Position numbers and translations under genes: made by a program. Positions 35,543 through 43,439 of a stretch of DNA of 64,000 nt are shown piece by piece; positions within the stretch are counted from its first letter, which is position 1, and every line of letters starts with the position of its first letter. The DNA is from Paracidovorax citrulli (GTDB lineage Bacteria > Pseudomonadota > Gammaproteobacteria > Burkholderiales > Burkholderiaceae_C): contig NZ_FNEY01000001.1 of NCBI RefSeq assembly GCF_900100305.1, positions 124,001 through 188,000 on the forward strand, given 5' to 3'. The notes below the pieces were generated by a model, which worked only from the letters and a program-made list of their open reading frames with translations, searched no databases and was not told where the DNA came from.

Positions 35543-35820
35543 CACGACCTCGGCAGCCGGAGGGGCTTGCTGGGGTCGGGCATGAGCCCGCCCGGCGGCA
35601 TGCGCAGCTGGTTGGCGCGCACCAGCGCGAACGACACGCGCGGCTGTGTCGAGGCAACTTCGTAGACGAAATCCCCGTCGTCGTAGTGGTGCTCGCAGTC
35701 GAAGGCGTCCTGCAAGATTTCCGCGGCCTTGATCGCCTTCGCGGCTGGTAGCAGGTAGTGGTTGTAGCCGATGGTCAGGCAGGCCATGGGCACGGGTTTT
35801 GGGGGCGTGCGGCTCATCAC
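35542..35820 (-). CDS. small phage protein, unknown
   Basis: 92 residues, soluble. It has a helical middle (LLPAAKAIKAAEILQDAFDCEHHYDDGDFVYEV, outlined) and a basic Pro-rich end. No motif is recognised. The ATG overlaps the upstream stop by 4 bp and its own stop touches the next start, so it is part of the coupled early operon. Confidence 0.7.
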   Translation of the reverse strand: MMSRTPPKPVPMACLTIGYNHYLLPAAKAIKAAEILQDAFDCEHHYDDGDFVYEVASTQPRVSFALVRANQLRMPPGGLMPDPSKPLRLPRS

Positions 35821-36014
35821 AGCTCCTTCGAAGAATCGTCATCCAGCAGGGTTACTGCGGTGGCCTCCGCGGCGTCTGCCAGGGCCTGCAGCTCGTTGAC
35901 GCAGAACTGATCGAGGTCTTCCCACTGACGGGACATGTCGAGAATCTGCTCACGCATCGTGCGCAGGCGGCGAATGTGGCGCGAGGCCAGTTGCTTCTTG
36001 GTGGGTGCGCTCAT
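35817..36014 (-). CDS. small helical phage protein, unknown
   Basis: 65 residues, predicted all-helical: a basic N-terminal half (KKQLASRHIRRLRTMREQIL) and an acidic C-terminal half (NELQALADAAEATAVTLLDDDS). Such a charge split suits a protein- or DNA-binding peptide. No family is recognised. ATGA-type overlaps join it to both neighbours. Confidence 0.65.
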   Translation of the reverse strand: MSAPTKKQLASRHIRRLRTMREQILDMSRQWEDLDQFCVNELQALADAAEATAVTLLDDDSSKEL

Positions 36015-36709
36015 GACAGCAGCCCTCTTGCCGGCTCGCCGCCGACAGCGTGGTGGAGCTTGGCGTCGCGGCCTTCGCGCCAGCCCGCGGCCAGGTGGCC
36101 GTCCACCTTGCGGCGCTTGGTCACGTTGCGCACCTTGCCCGGCTTCAGCTCGCCGTGCTCGCGCTCGATGTAGGCCAGCAGCAGGGCCTCATTGGCGGCA
36201 GGGCGTGCGAAGGCACTGACCTTGTCCCGCACCGCGGCCACCCAGCCCAAGGCGAACGCGTCGCCGCGTGCTGTCTTGGTGATGGGCTTGCAGTTCTTCG
36301 GCTGCTTGGCGATGTGCGCCAGGCGGGCACGAGCGCACTGGCGCAGCAGCACCTCACAGGCGTAGCCCGCCACGGTTGGTGCGGCGTCGATGCCGACGAA
36401 TACCCAGTGACGCGTGCGGACGAAGTTGCCTGCGCTGTTGTAGCGGCCCTCCAGATGGCCGAACTGCTCGCAGCCGAAGGCGTCTGCCACCATGCCCACC
36501 AGACTCAGCTCCCACGCGTTGGCAGCGGTGGAACAGGCCTTCACCTTCACTTCGCTCACGTCCGCAAGGGAGATGTCCTGCTCGCGCAGATCGAACTGCT
36601 CCATGAGCTTTTGCGCTTGGCGCAGCGCCGCAGCCGCTTCGTGCTCGTTCGCGCTGCGGCCCAGCGCCAGGCACTTTTTAATTTTCTTGAGTGCTTCGTC
36701 GCGCGTCAT
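36011..36709 (-). CDS. DUF2786-domain phage protein
   Basis: 232 residues. The N-terminal 40 residues match the DUF2786 pattern: ALKKIKKCLALGRSANEHEA followed by AALRQAQKLMEQFDL. The remainder includes VFVGIDAAPTVAGYACEVLL and a basic C-terminal region (NVTKRRKVDGHLAAGWREG). The domain is common in phages and mobile elements, but its biochemical role is not known to me. It lies in the early operon, overlapping both neighbours by 4 bp. Confidence 0.8.
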   Translation of the reverse strand: MTRDEALKKIKKCLALGRSANEHEAAAALRQAQKLMEQFDLREQDISLADVSEVKVKACSTAANAWELSLVGMVADAFGCEQFGHLEGRYNSAGNFVRTRHWVFVGIDAAPTVAGYACEVLLRQCARARLAHIAKQPKNCKPITKTARGDAFALGWVAAVRDKVSAFARPAANEALLLAYIEREHGELKPGKVRNVTKRRKVDGHLAAGWREGRDAKLHHAVGGEPARGLLS

Positions 36710-37158
36710 CGCGTACCCCCTGCCTGCCGATCGCGCTCGAGCGCTCGGCCCTGCTCTTCGCCCTGCACGTAGATGGCATGCAGAGCAGCGCGCGACACCA
36801 CCACCACATCACGCGGCTTGTCCGTGCGCTGGTCGAGCACGCGGGAGTCTTCCCACAGCGCGTGGTCGATGTACGCGGCGGCGCGGCGAGACCGAGCGGC
36901 GGTGCGCTCCTCGGCCGTCTCCTCTCGGCGCAGGAACGGGTGCACGATCCAGGTCCAGATGCCGAGGAGCGAGGTGAGCGTGAAGCCCAGGTACTGGACG
37001 AACATGGCCCAGTGCGCAAAGCCGTGGCTGAACACCAGCCATGAGACGTTGCTGCCCAGGTAGGCCACGAAGCCCCAGCCGGCCCACCGCCCGCGCAGCG
37101 CGAGCAGCACGGTGCCGGCCAGGCCGAACGCAGCGCCGAAAATTTCAGCGAAATGCAT
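36706..37158 (-). CDS. small polytopic membrane protein (PnuC-like topology)
   Basis: 150 residues. Three closely spaced hydrophobic segments fill the first 75 residues (IFGAAFGLAGTVLLAL; WGFVAYLGSNVSWLVFS; FVQYLGFTLTSLLGIWTWI), resembling half of a PnuC/SWEET-type transporter bundle. A charged cytoplasmic tail of about 75 residues follows (RREETAEERTAARSRRAA). A role at the host membrane, such as blocking superinfection or altering uptake, is possible but not shown. It overlaps the DUF2786 gene by 4 bp. Confidence 0.7.
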   Translation of the reverse strand: MHFAEIFGAAFGLAGTVLLALRGRWAGWGFVAYLGSNVSWLVFSHGFAHWAMFVQYLGFTLTSLLGIWTWIVHPFLRREETAEERTAARSRRAAAYIDHALWEDSRVLDQRTDKPRDVVVVSRAALHAIYVQGEEQGRALERDRQAGGTR

Positions 37159-37167
37159 GCTGCCCCC

Positions 37168-37788
37168 TCAGAGCGCCGCCACGTCGAGGACGATGGGGCG
37201 GTAGGCGCCCGACGCATCGCGCTCGTAGAAGCGGATATAGGGCTTGGAGCTGGCGACCTTGATGCTGTCGCTGATCGCGTCCATGGCGCGGCGCCACGTC
37301 TCGTCTTCGATCTTCAGCCGCCGCAGGCCGAGCACGCGATCCTTGTTGATCTTGCCCTGCTGGTCGACTTGGAACGCGTCGTTGACCAGCACCTTGATGT
37401 TCGCGTTGGAGCCCTTGCTCCAGCCCTGGATGCATTCATCGATCAGCACCTTGGCCGCCATGAGGCGCTCGTCGAACATCAGCGTGTCCTGCACCTGGCG
37501 CACCACCTTGTAGCGGCCATCGAACGAAAAGAGCGTGACGTTGCCCTTCTTGCCGCCGGTCTTCACGTCGTACTCGGCCAGGCTGCGGTCGATGAAGTCC
37601 GCCAGCTCCAGCATCGCGGCCGACTTGAACGAGATCAGCTCGTCGCGCTGCTTCTTCGCGGCTTCGCACAGGTCGGACACCGTGCGGTGGCGGTCCTTGT
37701 CGATGTCCTTGATCTTCGAAACGGGAATGAGCGCGCCATCGGCGTCAGCCCAGTAGCCCTTGGGGATGGTGATGGTTTCTTCGGTCAT
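37168..37788 (-). CDS. DUF3164 family phage protein
   Basis: 206 residues matching DUF3164, a family found in the early region of Mu-like phages: IPKGYWADADGALIPVSKIKD at the N terminus, RDELISFKSAAMLELADFI in the middle, and the conserved GGKKGNVTLFSFDGRYKV and NKDRVLGLRRLKIED stretches. Its place in the operon is usual for the group. Function is unproven. Confidence 0.9.
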   Translation of the reverse strand: MTEETITIPKGYWADADGALIPVSKIKDIDKDRHRTVSDLCEAAKKQRDELISFKSAAMLELADFIDRSLAEYDVKTGGKKGNVTLFSFDGRYKVVRQVQDTLMFDERLMAAKVLIDECIQGWSKGSNANIKVLVNDAFQVDQQGKINKDRVLGLRRLKIEDETWRRAMDAISDSIKVASSKPYIRFYERDASGAYRPIVLDVAAL

Positions 37789-37800
37789 GAAAAAGTCCTT

Positions 37801-38076
37801 TCAATGGATGGCCGTGCCCATGCGCCCCTGGCCGAGTTGGCGCTGCACGTTGAGGATGTGGATGGATGCTTCGCTCATTGCGGCAGCTGCGACAGGAACC
37901 TGATCGAGCAGCCCCAGGTGGGAGGCGCAGTTGATGTAGGCGGTCACGAGCGCGTCGAGAGCCACCCCTGCATTGGTCGCCTGCAGAGCGCAGGACAGCA
38001 GTTGCTTCGAGAGCGCTTCGACGGCCTCGACCTTCTCGGCATCAGACATCGCGGGGCGGGATTGGTCGGTGCTCAT
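37801..38076 (-). CDS. small phage protein, unknown
   Basis: 91 residues, mostly helical (AEKVEAVEALSKQLLSCALQ; GVALDALVTAYINCASHLGLL), ending in QRQLGQGRMGTAIH. The ATG at 38076 overlaps the upstream stop by 4 bp and gives the compact reading; the long upstream frame is a shadow. No family is recognised. Confidence 0.7.
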   Translation of the reverse strand: MSTDQSRPAMSDAEKVEAVEALSKQLLSCALQATNAGVALDALVTAYINCASHLGLLDQVPVAAAAMSEASIHILNVQRQLGQGRMGTAIH

Positions 38077-38495
38077 GCTTTCGGGCTCCTGTGGGTGAAA
38101 CGCCTGTCGCCGATCAGGCTGGGGTGGCGCTGGTGGTCCAGGGCGCCAGGGCGGTAGTTGGTCGGCGTGGGCCGGTAAACCGTGCTCATCACGTCGCGGC
38201 GCGGAGGCGGCACCAGCTCGGTGTCGGTGCTGGGCGGCTGCGGCATCGGGGCGGGTGCATCCGTGCCTGGCAGCAGGCGGCAGGCCGGGGTGACGGCATA
38301 GACGGTGCCCATGCGCTCGGTGTATTTGGAGACCACGAAGACGCCGCGGGACAGCGTCTCCATGTGCTCCTCGATCTCGCGCTCGGTGAATGTCGGCGCC
38401 CAGTGGCCGGTCAGGCGCAGCACGCTCCACCAGCCCTTGTCGGCGCGCAGGAAGTTCCAGAGCTGCGCCGTATCGCGGGTGAGTCCCTTAGACAT
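38073..38495 (-). CDS. phage protein with winged-helix-like N terminus
   Basis: 140 residues. The first 65 residues (TAQLWNFLRADKGWWSVLRL, TFTEREIEEHMETLSRGVFV) resemble a winged-helix fold of the kind used to bind DNA; the rest is Pro-rich and probably extended (DAPAPMPQPPSTDTELVPPP). I infer a small DNA-binding accessory protein with low certainty. It overlaps both neighbours. Confidence 0.65.
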   Translation of the reverse strand: MSKGLTRDTAQLWNFLRADKGWWSVLRLTGHWAPTFTEREIEEHMETLSRGVFVVSKYTERMGTVYAVTPACRLLPGTDAPAPMPQPPSTDTELVPPPRRDVMSTVYRPTPTNYRPGALDHQRHPSLIGDRRFTHRSPKA

Positions 38496-38703
38496 GGGTG
38501 CCTCCTCGAACGAGCTGCAGCAGGTGCTTGTGGCTCAGGCCGACGAAGTCGCAGTAGTCGCGTCGCGCGTCGAAGATCGCCAGCCGGCGGGTCACCCCGT
38601 AGGCGCGCTGGATGCGACGCGCGCGGCGGATGATCCAGCGTAGCGGCGGGCGCTGGTAGGCCTGCTCGGGCGCTGGCAGTTGGAGGGCGAGGGCGTGGCT
38701 CAT
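38488..38703 (-). CDS. small basic phage protein
   Basis: 71 residues, strongly basic in the middle (RWIIRRARRIQRAYGVTRRL), ending in DFVGLSHKHLLQLVRGGTHV, which may be a helix-turn-helix. The ATG at 38703 overlaps the stop of the 57-residue gene before it by 4 bp; the longer frame upstream of it is a shadow of that gene. Function unknown; nucleic-acid binding is plausible. Confidence 0.65.
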   Translation of the reverse strand: MSHALALQLPAPEQAYQRPPLRWIIRRARRIQRAYGVTRRLAIFDARRDYCDFVGLSHKHLLQLVRGGTHV

Positions 38704-38873
38704 CGTGTGGCCTCCGCGGTGCGCTTCCCGATCTGCAGGGCCAGTGCATCCCGCTCGGCGCGAAGCTGTGCCATGTGCATGTTGTGCAGGGCGCGTTCGC
38801 GCTGCATCAGCACGCGGGTGCGAAGGTAGCGGCGCATGAGCCACCGCTCACGCATGGATTTAAAAAGCGACAT
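38700..38873 (-). CDS. 57-residue helical phage protein
   Basis: A short gene on the minus strand with a good ribosome site: GGAGG (38884-38880) stands 6 nt before the ATG at 38873. It starts MSLFKSMRERWLMRRYLRTR and continues as one long basic helix (VLMQRERALHNMHMAQLRAE). It overlaps the end of the gene before it by 14 bp and the next gene by 4 bp, so both sides are translationally coupled. No family is recognised. Confidence 0.65.
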   Translation of the reverse strand: MSLFKSMRERWLMRRYLRTRVLMQRERALHNMHMAQLRAERDALALQIGKRTAEATR

Positions 38874-39303
38874 CAGATGCCTCCTGGGGTTGAATCGGGA
38901 TCACCTTGCGCGGCGAAGGGGCGCGCTCGATGGGCGGGGCACTCGCAGCGGCGTGCGGGCACTTACGGCAGGCCTGCCAGTGCTGCATGGCACGGGGCCG
39001 GCCGGTGGGCGGGTCGCAGTGGGCGAACGCGCGGCACTCTTCGGCGGTGATGACCCGGCTCTCGCCGGCCTGCTCGGTGAGGTGAGGGCAGGCGTAGCGG
39101 CCGAACGTATGCACGATCCGATCCGCCACCTTCGCGGTGCTGGCCCGGCCGTCGCCGTAAGGGCCGGTGCCGTTGATGACCATCGACAGCGTGGTGCTGG
39201 AGAGCCCGAGCTGCTTGGCGATCAGCGTGCGCGTCACGCCGCCCGCGCACCTCGACATGAGCAGCGCGTACCAGGGCTCCTGCATGTAGGGGCGCTCGGT
39301 CAT
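38860..39303 (-). CDS. phage DNA-binding protein with helix-turn-helix and Cys motif
   Basis: 147 residues. The N-terminal half has a LacI/XRE-like helix-turn-helix (TRTLIAKQLGLSSTTLSMVING) and the middle a region with DRIVHTFGRYACPHL. A Cys/His set (CPHL, CRAFAHCDPP, ACRKCPHAA) suggests a metal site. It probably binds DNA, perhaps as an early regulator, but the target is unknown. It shares 4 bp with the preceding gene. Confidence 0.75.
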   Translation of the reverse strand: MTERPYMQEPWYALLMSRCAGGVTRTLIAKQLGLSSTTLSMVINGTGPYGDGRASTAKVADRIVHTFGRYACPHLTEQAGESRVITAEECRAFAHCDPPTGRPRAMQHWQACRKCPHAAASAPPIERAPSPRKVIPIQPQEASDVAF

Positions 39304-39965
39304 GCATGCGCCTCCTCAGCCTTCGCCTTGGCCTCTGCCTTGGCCGCGGAATGCGCGCGGATGCGCTCGGCGGCTTCTGGCGTGTGGACTTCCGGCGGAA
39401 ACCTTCCGGCGCTGCCCACCAGCACGTACTGGTAGGCCCTGCCCACGCGCCTCGCGCCGACCTTGACCAGGTCGGGCGCCACGGCATGCCAGGCCGAGAG
39501 CAGCTTGCCGATCGCCTTCTTGAGCGGCCGGAGGTCGGCCCCGGCGTCGCCCAGCACCCCAGCGGCCTCATCGGCGGTGAGGGTGGTGCGCGCGCGCAGC
39601 ACGGTCCAGAGCCGCGCGGGCAGCGCGTCGGTGCGTGGCCGGCGGTTGATCGCCGCCATCGTCTCGGCGCGCTTCTTGGACGTCGCCTCCATGTGGGCGG
39701 CGCGGGCTGCTTCGCGACCCGCTGCCGTCAGCTCCCAGGCCGCGGGGCGCGCTGGGTTCTGGTTGGCGCGCGTGTCGCCCGCGGCGGGCGGCGCGGGCTG
39801 GATCATCCCGGCGGTCTGCAGCAGTTGGCAGGCACGGTGGCCCGTTTTGGTCTCGAGGGTCGGCGTCCATTCGACCAGCTCGGCGACCGTGAAGGCGCGC
39901 GGCCGGCGGGCCAGATGCTGGCCCAGCGCGACGAGTGCGTCTCGGCAAAGCCAGAGGTGGGTCAT
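39300..39965 (-). CDS. phage protein with winged-helix-like domains, unknown
   Basis: 221 residues. Two segments look like winged helices: AFTVAELVEWTPTLETKTGH with ACQLLQTAGMI, and ARTTLTADEAAGVLGDAGADL with LKKAIGKLLSAW. The C terminus is a charged Ala/Lys/Glu helix. It directly follows the transposition ATPase (4-bp overlap), a place where accessory transposition or replication factors may be expected. No family is recognised. Confidence 0.7.
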   Translation of the reverse strand: MTHLWLCRDALVALGQHLARRPRAFTVAELVEWTPTLETKTGHRACQLLQTAGMIQPAPPAAGDTRANQNPARPAAWELTAAGREAARAAHMEATSKKRAETMAAINRRPRTDALPARLWTVLRARTTLTADEAAGVLGDAGADLRPLKKAIGKLLSAWHAVAPDLVKVGARRVGRAYQYVLVGSAGRFPPEVHTPEAAERIRAHSAAKAEAKAKAEEAHA

Positions 39966-40714
39966 GCTGCGTCACCTCCCAGCGTGGGCGCGCGGCGGCC
40001 CAGGCTCTTGCCGCTGAATTCGGTGCACAGCGCGCGCCGCGCCACGTGCTCGAGCGTGATGCGCTCCCAGCGGTTGGCATCGGCCCAGGCTTCGAGGTTG
40101 GCGATCGCGCCGAGCACCAGGCGCATGCGGCCGGCGCTCTGCTCCAGGATGATCGGCAGTACGGCATCGTCGATGGCGACCGTGCTCTTGGCGGTGACCG
40201 TGGCCTTGACGTCCGCGAGCGACAGCGGCTGCAGCTCGACCACCTTGGCGACGCGGCTGGCGATGTGGCCGTGGCGGGCGACCTTGAGGGCGAATTGCTC
40301 CATGCCCACCAGGAAGCACATGGTGCCGGTGATGTCCGTGATGTCGCGCACCACCTCCAGCAGGGAGGCGGTGGAGCCGACCAGGAAGTCGGCCTCGTCG
40401 ATGATCATGGGGACCATGTCCACGGCCAGCTTGCCGATGATGCGGGCCTGCACTTCCTGGTTGCGGCCCGTCTTGGACACGCCCATCAGGTCGGCCAGCT
40501 CATCGAGCATCGCGCGCTTCGTCCACGTCGCCTTGGCGCGGACGAAGATCCAGCCGCTGTCGGTGGCCCAGCGCTCCGTCAGCTCGGACTTGCCGATTCC
40601 ATACGGCCCCTTGACCAGCACCAGGCCCGCTTCGCGCGCGCCGCGGCGCTCCACCAGCTTCTGCGCCTCGGCCAGGCGGCGGAAATTTTCCGTTTTGACG
40701 AACCCTGTCTTCAT
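39962..40714 (-). CDS. phage transposition ATPase B (MuB-like AAA)
   Basis: 250 residues. In Mu, B is an ATP-dependent DNA-binding protein that captures target DNA, stimulates transposase and provides target immunity. Walker A is GPYGIGKSE (near residues 36-44), Walker B is VPMIIDEADF and a sensor-like TMCFLVGME follows; arginine residues of a finger occur in HIASRVAK. The C terminus carries the helical domain (IILEQSAGRMRLVLGAIANL). It starts 60 bp after the transposase stop. The short N terminus lacks the Mu B helix-turn-helix, as in B3/BcepMu-like relatives. Confidence 0.9.
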   Translation of the reverse strand: MKTGFVKTENFRRLAEAQKLVERRGAREAGLVLVKGPYGIGKSELTERWATDSGWIFVRAKATWTKRAMLDELADLMGVSKTGRNQEVQARIIGKLAVDMVPMIIDEADFLVGSTASLLEVVRDITDITGTMCFLVGMEQFALKVARHGHIASRVAKVVELQPLSLADVKATVTAKSTVAIDDAVLPIILEQSAGRMRLVLGAIANLEAWADANRWERITLEHVARRALCTEFSGKSLGRRAPTLGGDAA

Positions 40715-40773
40715 GGAGTGATTCCTCTTCGTTGATCTGCTGTCTGCTGCTCTGCGACCGGCTTACGCGGGAC

Positions 40774-42984
40774 TCACAGAGCGCCTTTAAAAACCTGCTG
40801 TGGATCGCGTGGCCATCCAAGCCCGCGCCCCTCGTAGTAGTCGGCCAGGGACTCGTAGTCGTCGCTGGCGACGTAGTCCTGCACCCAGCGCCTGTCGCTC
40901 TCGTCCCAGGCGTCGCGGTGGCCCATGAGCCACTCGTAGCGCTCGCCCAATGAGTCGAAGAAAGGCCTGCCCGAAGCCGCTTGCGCGACCTCGACCCCGG
41001 AGGAAGGGAGGGAGGAGAGGGAGGGAGAGGCCTCCGGGATGGAGGGCACGACCACGAATGGCGCGCTCGGCTCCGGCAGGGAAAGGGGGGCGGGCTGGAC
41101 GATGGTGCCCAGCTCGCGCAATGCGGTTTCGATCTGCTGCTCGCGGCGCTTGACCGTCGCGGCGACGCGCTTCTCCCGGGCGATCTGCACGACCGCCTTG
41201 GGCATGAAGTCGATGCGGTTGGCCTGCCACTGCGCGTCGCAGATGTACTCGCCGTCCAGGCTGTAGATGCGCACCCACATCGGATCGTGGATGTCGTAGC
41301 GGACGCTGACCTCGCGGCCGTCGACGTCACGGCGCATCAGCTCGGGCGCCTGGTACTCCTGATTGAACAGCGTGACCTGGCCGCGCTTGGCGGTGCGCAG
41401 GACCGCGGGCATGAACAGCTCGCGCAGCTCCACCTGCGAGGGCTTGTGCTGCAGGCTCGCGTCGAACTTCGCCGCCCAGGACTCGTCGGGCGTCATGTGC
41501 TTGCCGTCCGGCCGCTTGGGCAGGCTGCGGTGGCGGTGCTGGCCGTTGTACTCGGCCACCATGCGCTCGATCTCGTCGATGAATTGCGCCCAGGTCGGGC
41601 ACTTGGTCGAGAGGCGAACGACCTCGCCCGTTTCTTGCGCCCGGCGCAGGGCGCGCTGCTCCTTCGCCAACTCGGCCGCGACCTTGCGAAACTCGCCGCC
41701 GTCGACGTCGGAGCCTTGGAAGCTGCCGAACTTGCGTGCGGCGTTGATGGCATGGGTCTGCCACGAACGCTCGATGATCCCGCGGGCCTGCGGCTTGCCT
41801 GGGATGCCTGTGCGGTGGTCAATGCCCAGGCGCTTGGTGAAGCCGTCGACGGGGCAGTCCATGGCCTTGGCGGTTTCGCCGCTGCCGTTGTCGGTGTAGA
41901 GCACTGCAGGGATGCCGTGCTGCGCGATGGCGTGCCGCAGCGCGTCGCCCACGGCGAGCACATTCTCGGAGAGGGACACAGACCAGCCCATGATCCGCCG
42001 GGTGGCGGCGTCCAGGACGAGCGTCAGTTCAGGGGCGAAGGGAGAGCCATGGTCGGGGTGGCGTACTTTCGCCTTGAATTGGTGGCCGTCCATGACGAAC
42101 ACATCCAGAGGCGATAGGCTGCTGGTGTCGCGCTTTTTGAAGGGCAGCCGCACGTCGCGCTCGCTGCCGCTGTGGCGGGCCTTGATGAGCGCCACGCTCG
42201 CCTCAGGCGACGTGCCCAGCTTGTCCAGTGCGCGACGTGCACGGGCGTAGAGCGCGCGCCAGGTATCGAACTCGCGTCCGAGCTGGCGGGTAACTTCCTT
42301 GGCCGCGCCGCTCAGCTTGCGGAAGCGCGCGTCGCGGGAGTGGTACAGGCCCAGCACTGCGGCGACGTCCTGGTCGACATGGGTGGAGGCTGCGGCGGAC
42401 GCGGGCGCAGGCAGTAGTCCCCACCAGCCCTCGGCACGGTAGATGGACAGGTAGCGCTCCAGCGTCCGGGCGCTGACCAGGTCGCCGCGGGCACGCTGGC
42501 TTGCGGCGCGGGCGGTGGCCTGCAGTTCCTTCGGAGCCTCGCCGCTCGCCAGGCGCAACGCCAGGATGGCGCAGGCCTTTTTGACGCCGTGGATGGCTTC
42601 CAGTTCGAGCACCTGGTTGATCAGCACCATGCGTGCATCGGCGCAAGCCTTGTCGTGGTCGCTGGGCGGGCGCCGGCCAGGGGCCGGGGCGGGCAGCGGT
42701 GCGAGCGGTACGGGCGGAGGAGCGGGCGGCGCGAAGGAAACCAAAGGTGCCGGCTCCACCAGGGCCAGGGCTTGGCTGCCGCTGGTGCTGATGACGCGCG
42801 CGGCCAGGGCTGCGCGAGTTTCTGCCGGAAGGCCGGACGGGTCGTATTCGAGGCCGCCGCCGCCTGCGCTGCCAGGGCGTGGGCGAGAGGACGCTCCGAG
42901 CGCGACCAGCTTGTCCCGGGTACGGCGTTCGGACGTGGGCATGCCGGGCAGGCCGGCAAGTTCGCGGGCGGTCAGCCAGGTCAT
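40774..42984 (-). CDS. phage DDE transposase A
   Basis: 736 residues. It cuts and joins phage ends for integration and replicative transposition. N-terminal DNA-binding part: MTWLTARELAGLPGMPTSERR is the Mu-type wing motif. The catalytic core has Asp299 (FVMDGHQFK), Asp365 (LYTDNGSGE) and Glu405 (GIIERSWQ), an rve-type triad with 39 residues between the second Asp and Glu. A C-terminal beta-barrel (VRYDIHDPMWVRIYSLDGEYI) and a B-contact tail follow. Its ATG overlaps the stop of the Ner-like gene. Its sites are probably the repeats at 32999-33126. Confidence 0.93.
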   Translation of the reverse strand: MTWLTARELAGLPGMPTSERRTRDKLVALGASSRPRPGSAGGGGLEYDPSGLPAETRAALAARVISTSGSQALALVEPAPLVSFAPPAPPPVPLAPLPAPAPGRRPPSDHDKACADARMVLINQVLELEAIHGVKKACAILALRLASGEAPKELQATARAASQRARGDLVSARTLERYLSIYRAEGWWGLLPAPASAAASTHVDQDVAAVLGLYHSRDARFRKLSGAAKEVTRQLGREFDTWRALYARARRALDKLGTSPEASVALIKARHSGSERDVRLPFKKRDTSSLSPLDVFVMDGHQFKAKVRHPDHGSPFAPELTLVLDAATRRIMGWSVSLSENVLAVGDALRHAIAQHGIPAVLYTDNGSGETAKAMDCPVDGFTKRLGIDHRTGIPGKPQARGIIERSWQTHAINAARKFGSFQGSDVDGGEFRKVAAELAKEQRALRRAQETGEVVRLSTKCPTWAQFIDEIERMVAEYNGQHRHRSLPKRPDGKHMTPDESWAAKFDASLQHKPSQVELRELFMPAVLRTAKRGQVTLFNQEYQAPELMRRDVDGREVSVRYDIHDPMWVRIYSLDGEYICDAQWQANRIDFMPKAVVQIAREKRVAATVKRREQQIETALRELGTIVQPAPLSLPEPSAPFVVVPSIPEASPSLSSLPSSGVEVAQAASGRPFFDSLGERYEWLMGHRDAWDESDRRWVQDYVASDDYESLADYYEGRGLGWPRDPQQVFKGAL

Positions 42985-43283
42985 GCCTGCACCCCCGCAG
43001 CCCGAATGCGCCCGTTGCGGCTCACGGAGATCTTGGATGTCCGATTCTTCGCTCTCTCCCTAGACACCTCATACCGGCTCGGCCAAATCTCCTCGGCGCG
43101 CAAGCCCAGAGCAGCAGCGACGATCTGTTCGGCCGCCCACCAATGGGTCGTCAGCACGCGCTGAAAGTGGGAGTAGCCGTGGGTTCTTGCCAGTTTCCGA
43201 AGACTCACACCCTTCTTTTCGAGTGCAGCCTTTACGTCGGCTGGGTGCCAGTCCTTCGGTTGCATACATTTTTGTGTGTCCAT
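42981..43283 (-). CDS. Ner-type early repressor
   Basis: 100 residues from the ATG at 43283. The core KDWHPADVKAALEKKGVSL ... LARTHGYSHFQRVL ... EEIWPSRYE closely follows Mu Ner, a helix-turn-helix protein that turns down early and repressor transcription. Alternative ATGs lie at 43289 and 43265; I took 43283 because the sequence around it repeats at the start of the divergent repressor. No Shine-Dalgarno is visible before any of the three. It overlaps the transposase start by 4 bp. Confidence 0.88.
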   Translation of the reverse strand: MDTQKCMQPKDWHPADVKAALEKKGVSLRKLARTHGYSHFQRVLTTHWWAAEQIVAAALGLRAEEIWPSRYEVSRERAKNRTSKISVSRNGRIRAAGVQA

Positions 43284-43285
43284 GG
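43275..43285. promoter_or_regulatory. operator half-site over the ner start
   Basis: TGTGTCCATGG, identical to the left eleven bases of the operator at 43424-43439. Read on the minus strand it contains the ner start codon. The right half of the dyad is degenerate here. Confidence 0.6.
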
Positions 43286-43290
43286 CCATG

Positions 43291-43320
43291 ATTATGAACA
43301 CAAATATGTGTTCTCGGCAA
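43291..43320 (-). promoter_or_regulatory. early (leftward) promoter candidate
   Basis: On the minus strand, TTGCCG (43320-43315) and CATAAT (43296-43291) are separated by 18 nt. The spacer holds the inverted repeat operator at 43296-43313. A start about 7 nt after the -10 would fall at or next to the ner ATG at 43283, which would give an almost leaderless transcript. Confidence 0.5.
43296..43313. promoter_or_regulatory. operator, inverted repeat in the early promoter
   Basis: GAACACA-AATA-TGTGTTC, 7-bp perfect arms, lying between the putative -35 and -10 of the leftward promoter. The half-site TGTGTYC is shared with the sites at 43275, 43348 (GGACACA) and 43424. Binding by the CI-like repressor or Ner would block polymerase. 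Confidence 0.7.
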
Positions 43321-43395
43321 CCTTTCAAGTACACCTAGAGGTGCATGGGACACATCTAAAAATGCTTGCCGCAGACCCGGGATTGATTTAGGTGC

Positions 43396-43424
43396 TTCGC
43401 CGCGTCATGGCTGCATGTTTTAAT
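43396..43424 (+). promoter_or_regulatory. repressor promoter candidate (rightward)
   Basis: TTCGCC (43396-43401), 17 nt, then TTTAAT (43419-43424). The -35 is poor. A start 7 nt after the -10 would be at the repressor ATG at 43431, again near leaderless. A half-site GGACACA lies upstream at 43348-43354. Confidence 0.35.
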
Positions 43425-43439
43425 GTGTCCATGGACACA
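43424..43439. promoter_or_regulatory. operator palindrome over the repressor start
   Basis: TGTGTCCATGGACACA is a perfect 16-bp palindrome whose centre is the repressor start codon (ATG at 43431). It is the most symmetric copy of the operator family and would let a bound regulator block the repressor's own transcription or start. Confidence 0.75.

Noticed and set aside
35934-36219. Small plus-strand frames within the leftward early operon
   Set aside because: All minus-strand genes there overlap in coupled series with normal starts; plus frames are shadows.
40981-42117. 378-codon plus-strand frame opposite the transposase
   Set aside because: The transposase with its complete DDE triad is on the minus strand; the plus frame shows no motif.
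43392-43430. Longer repressor start at the GTG 43392 or ATG 43407
   Set aside because: The extra residues have no similarity to repressors and run across the operator and promoter; the start at 43431 shares its context with ner.
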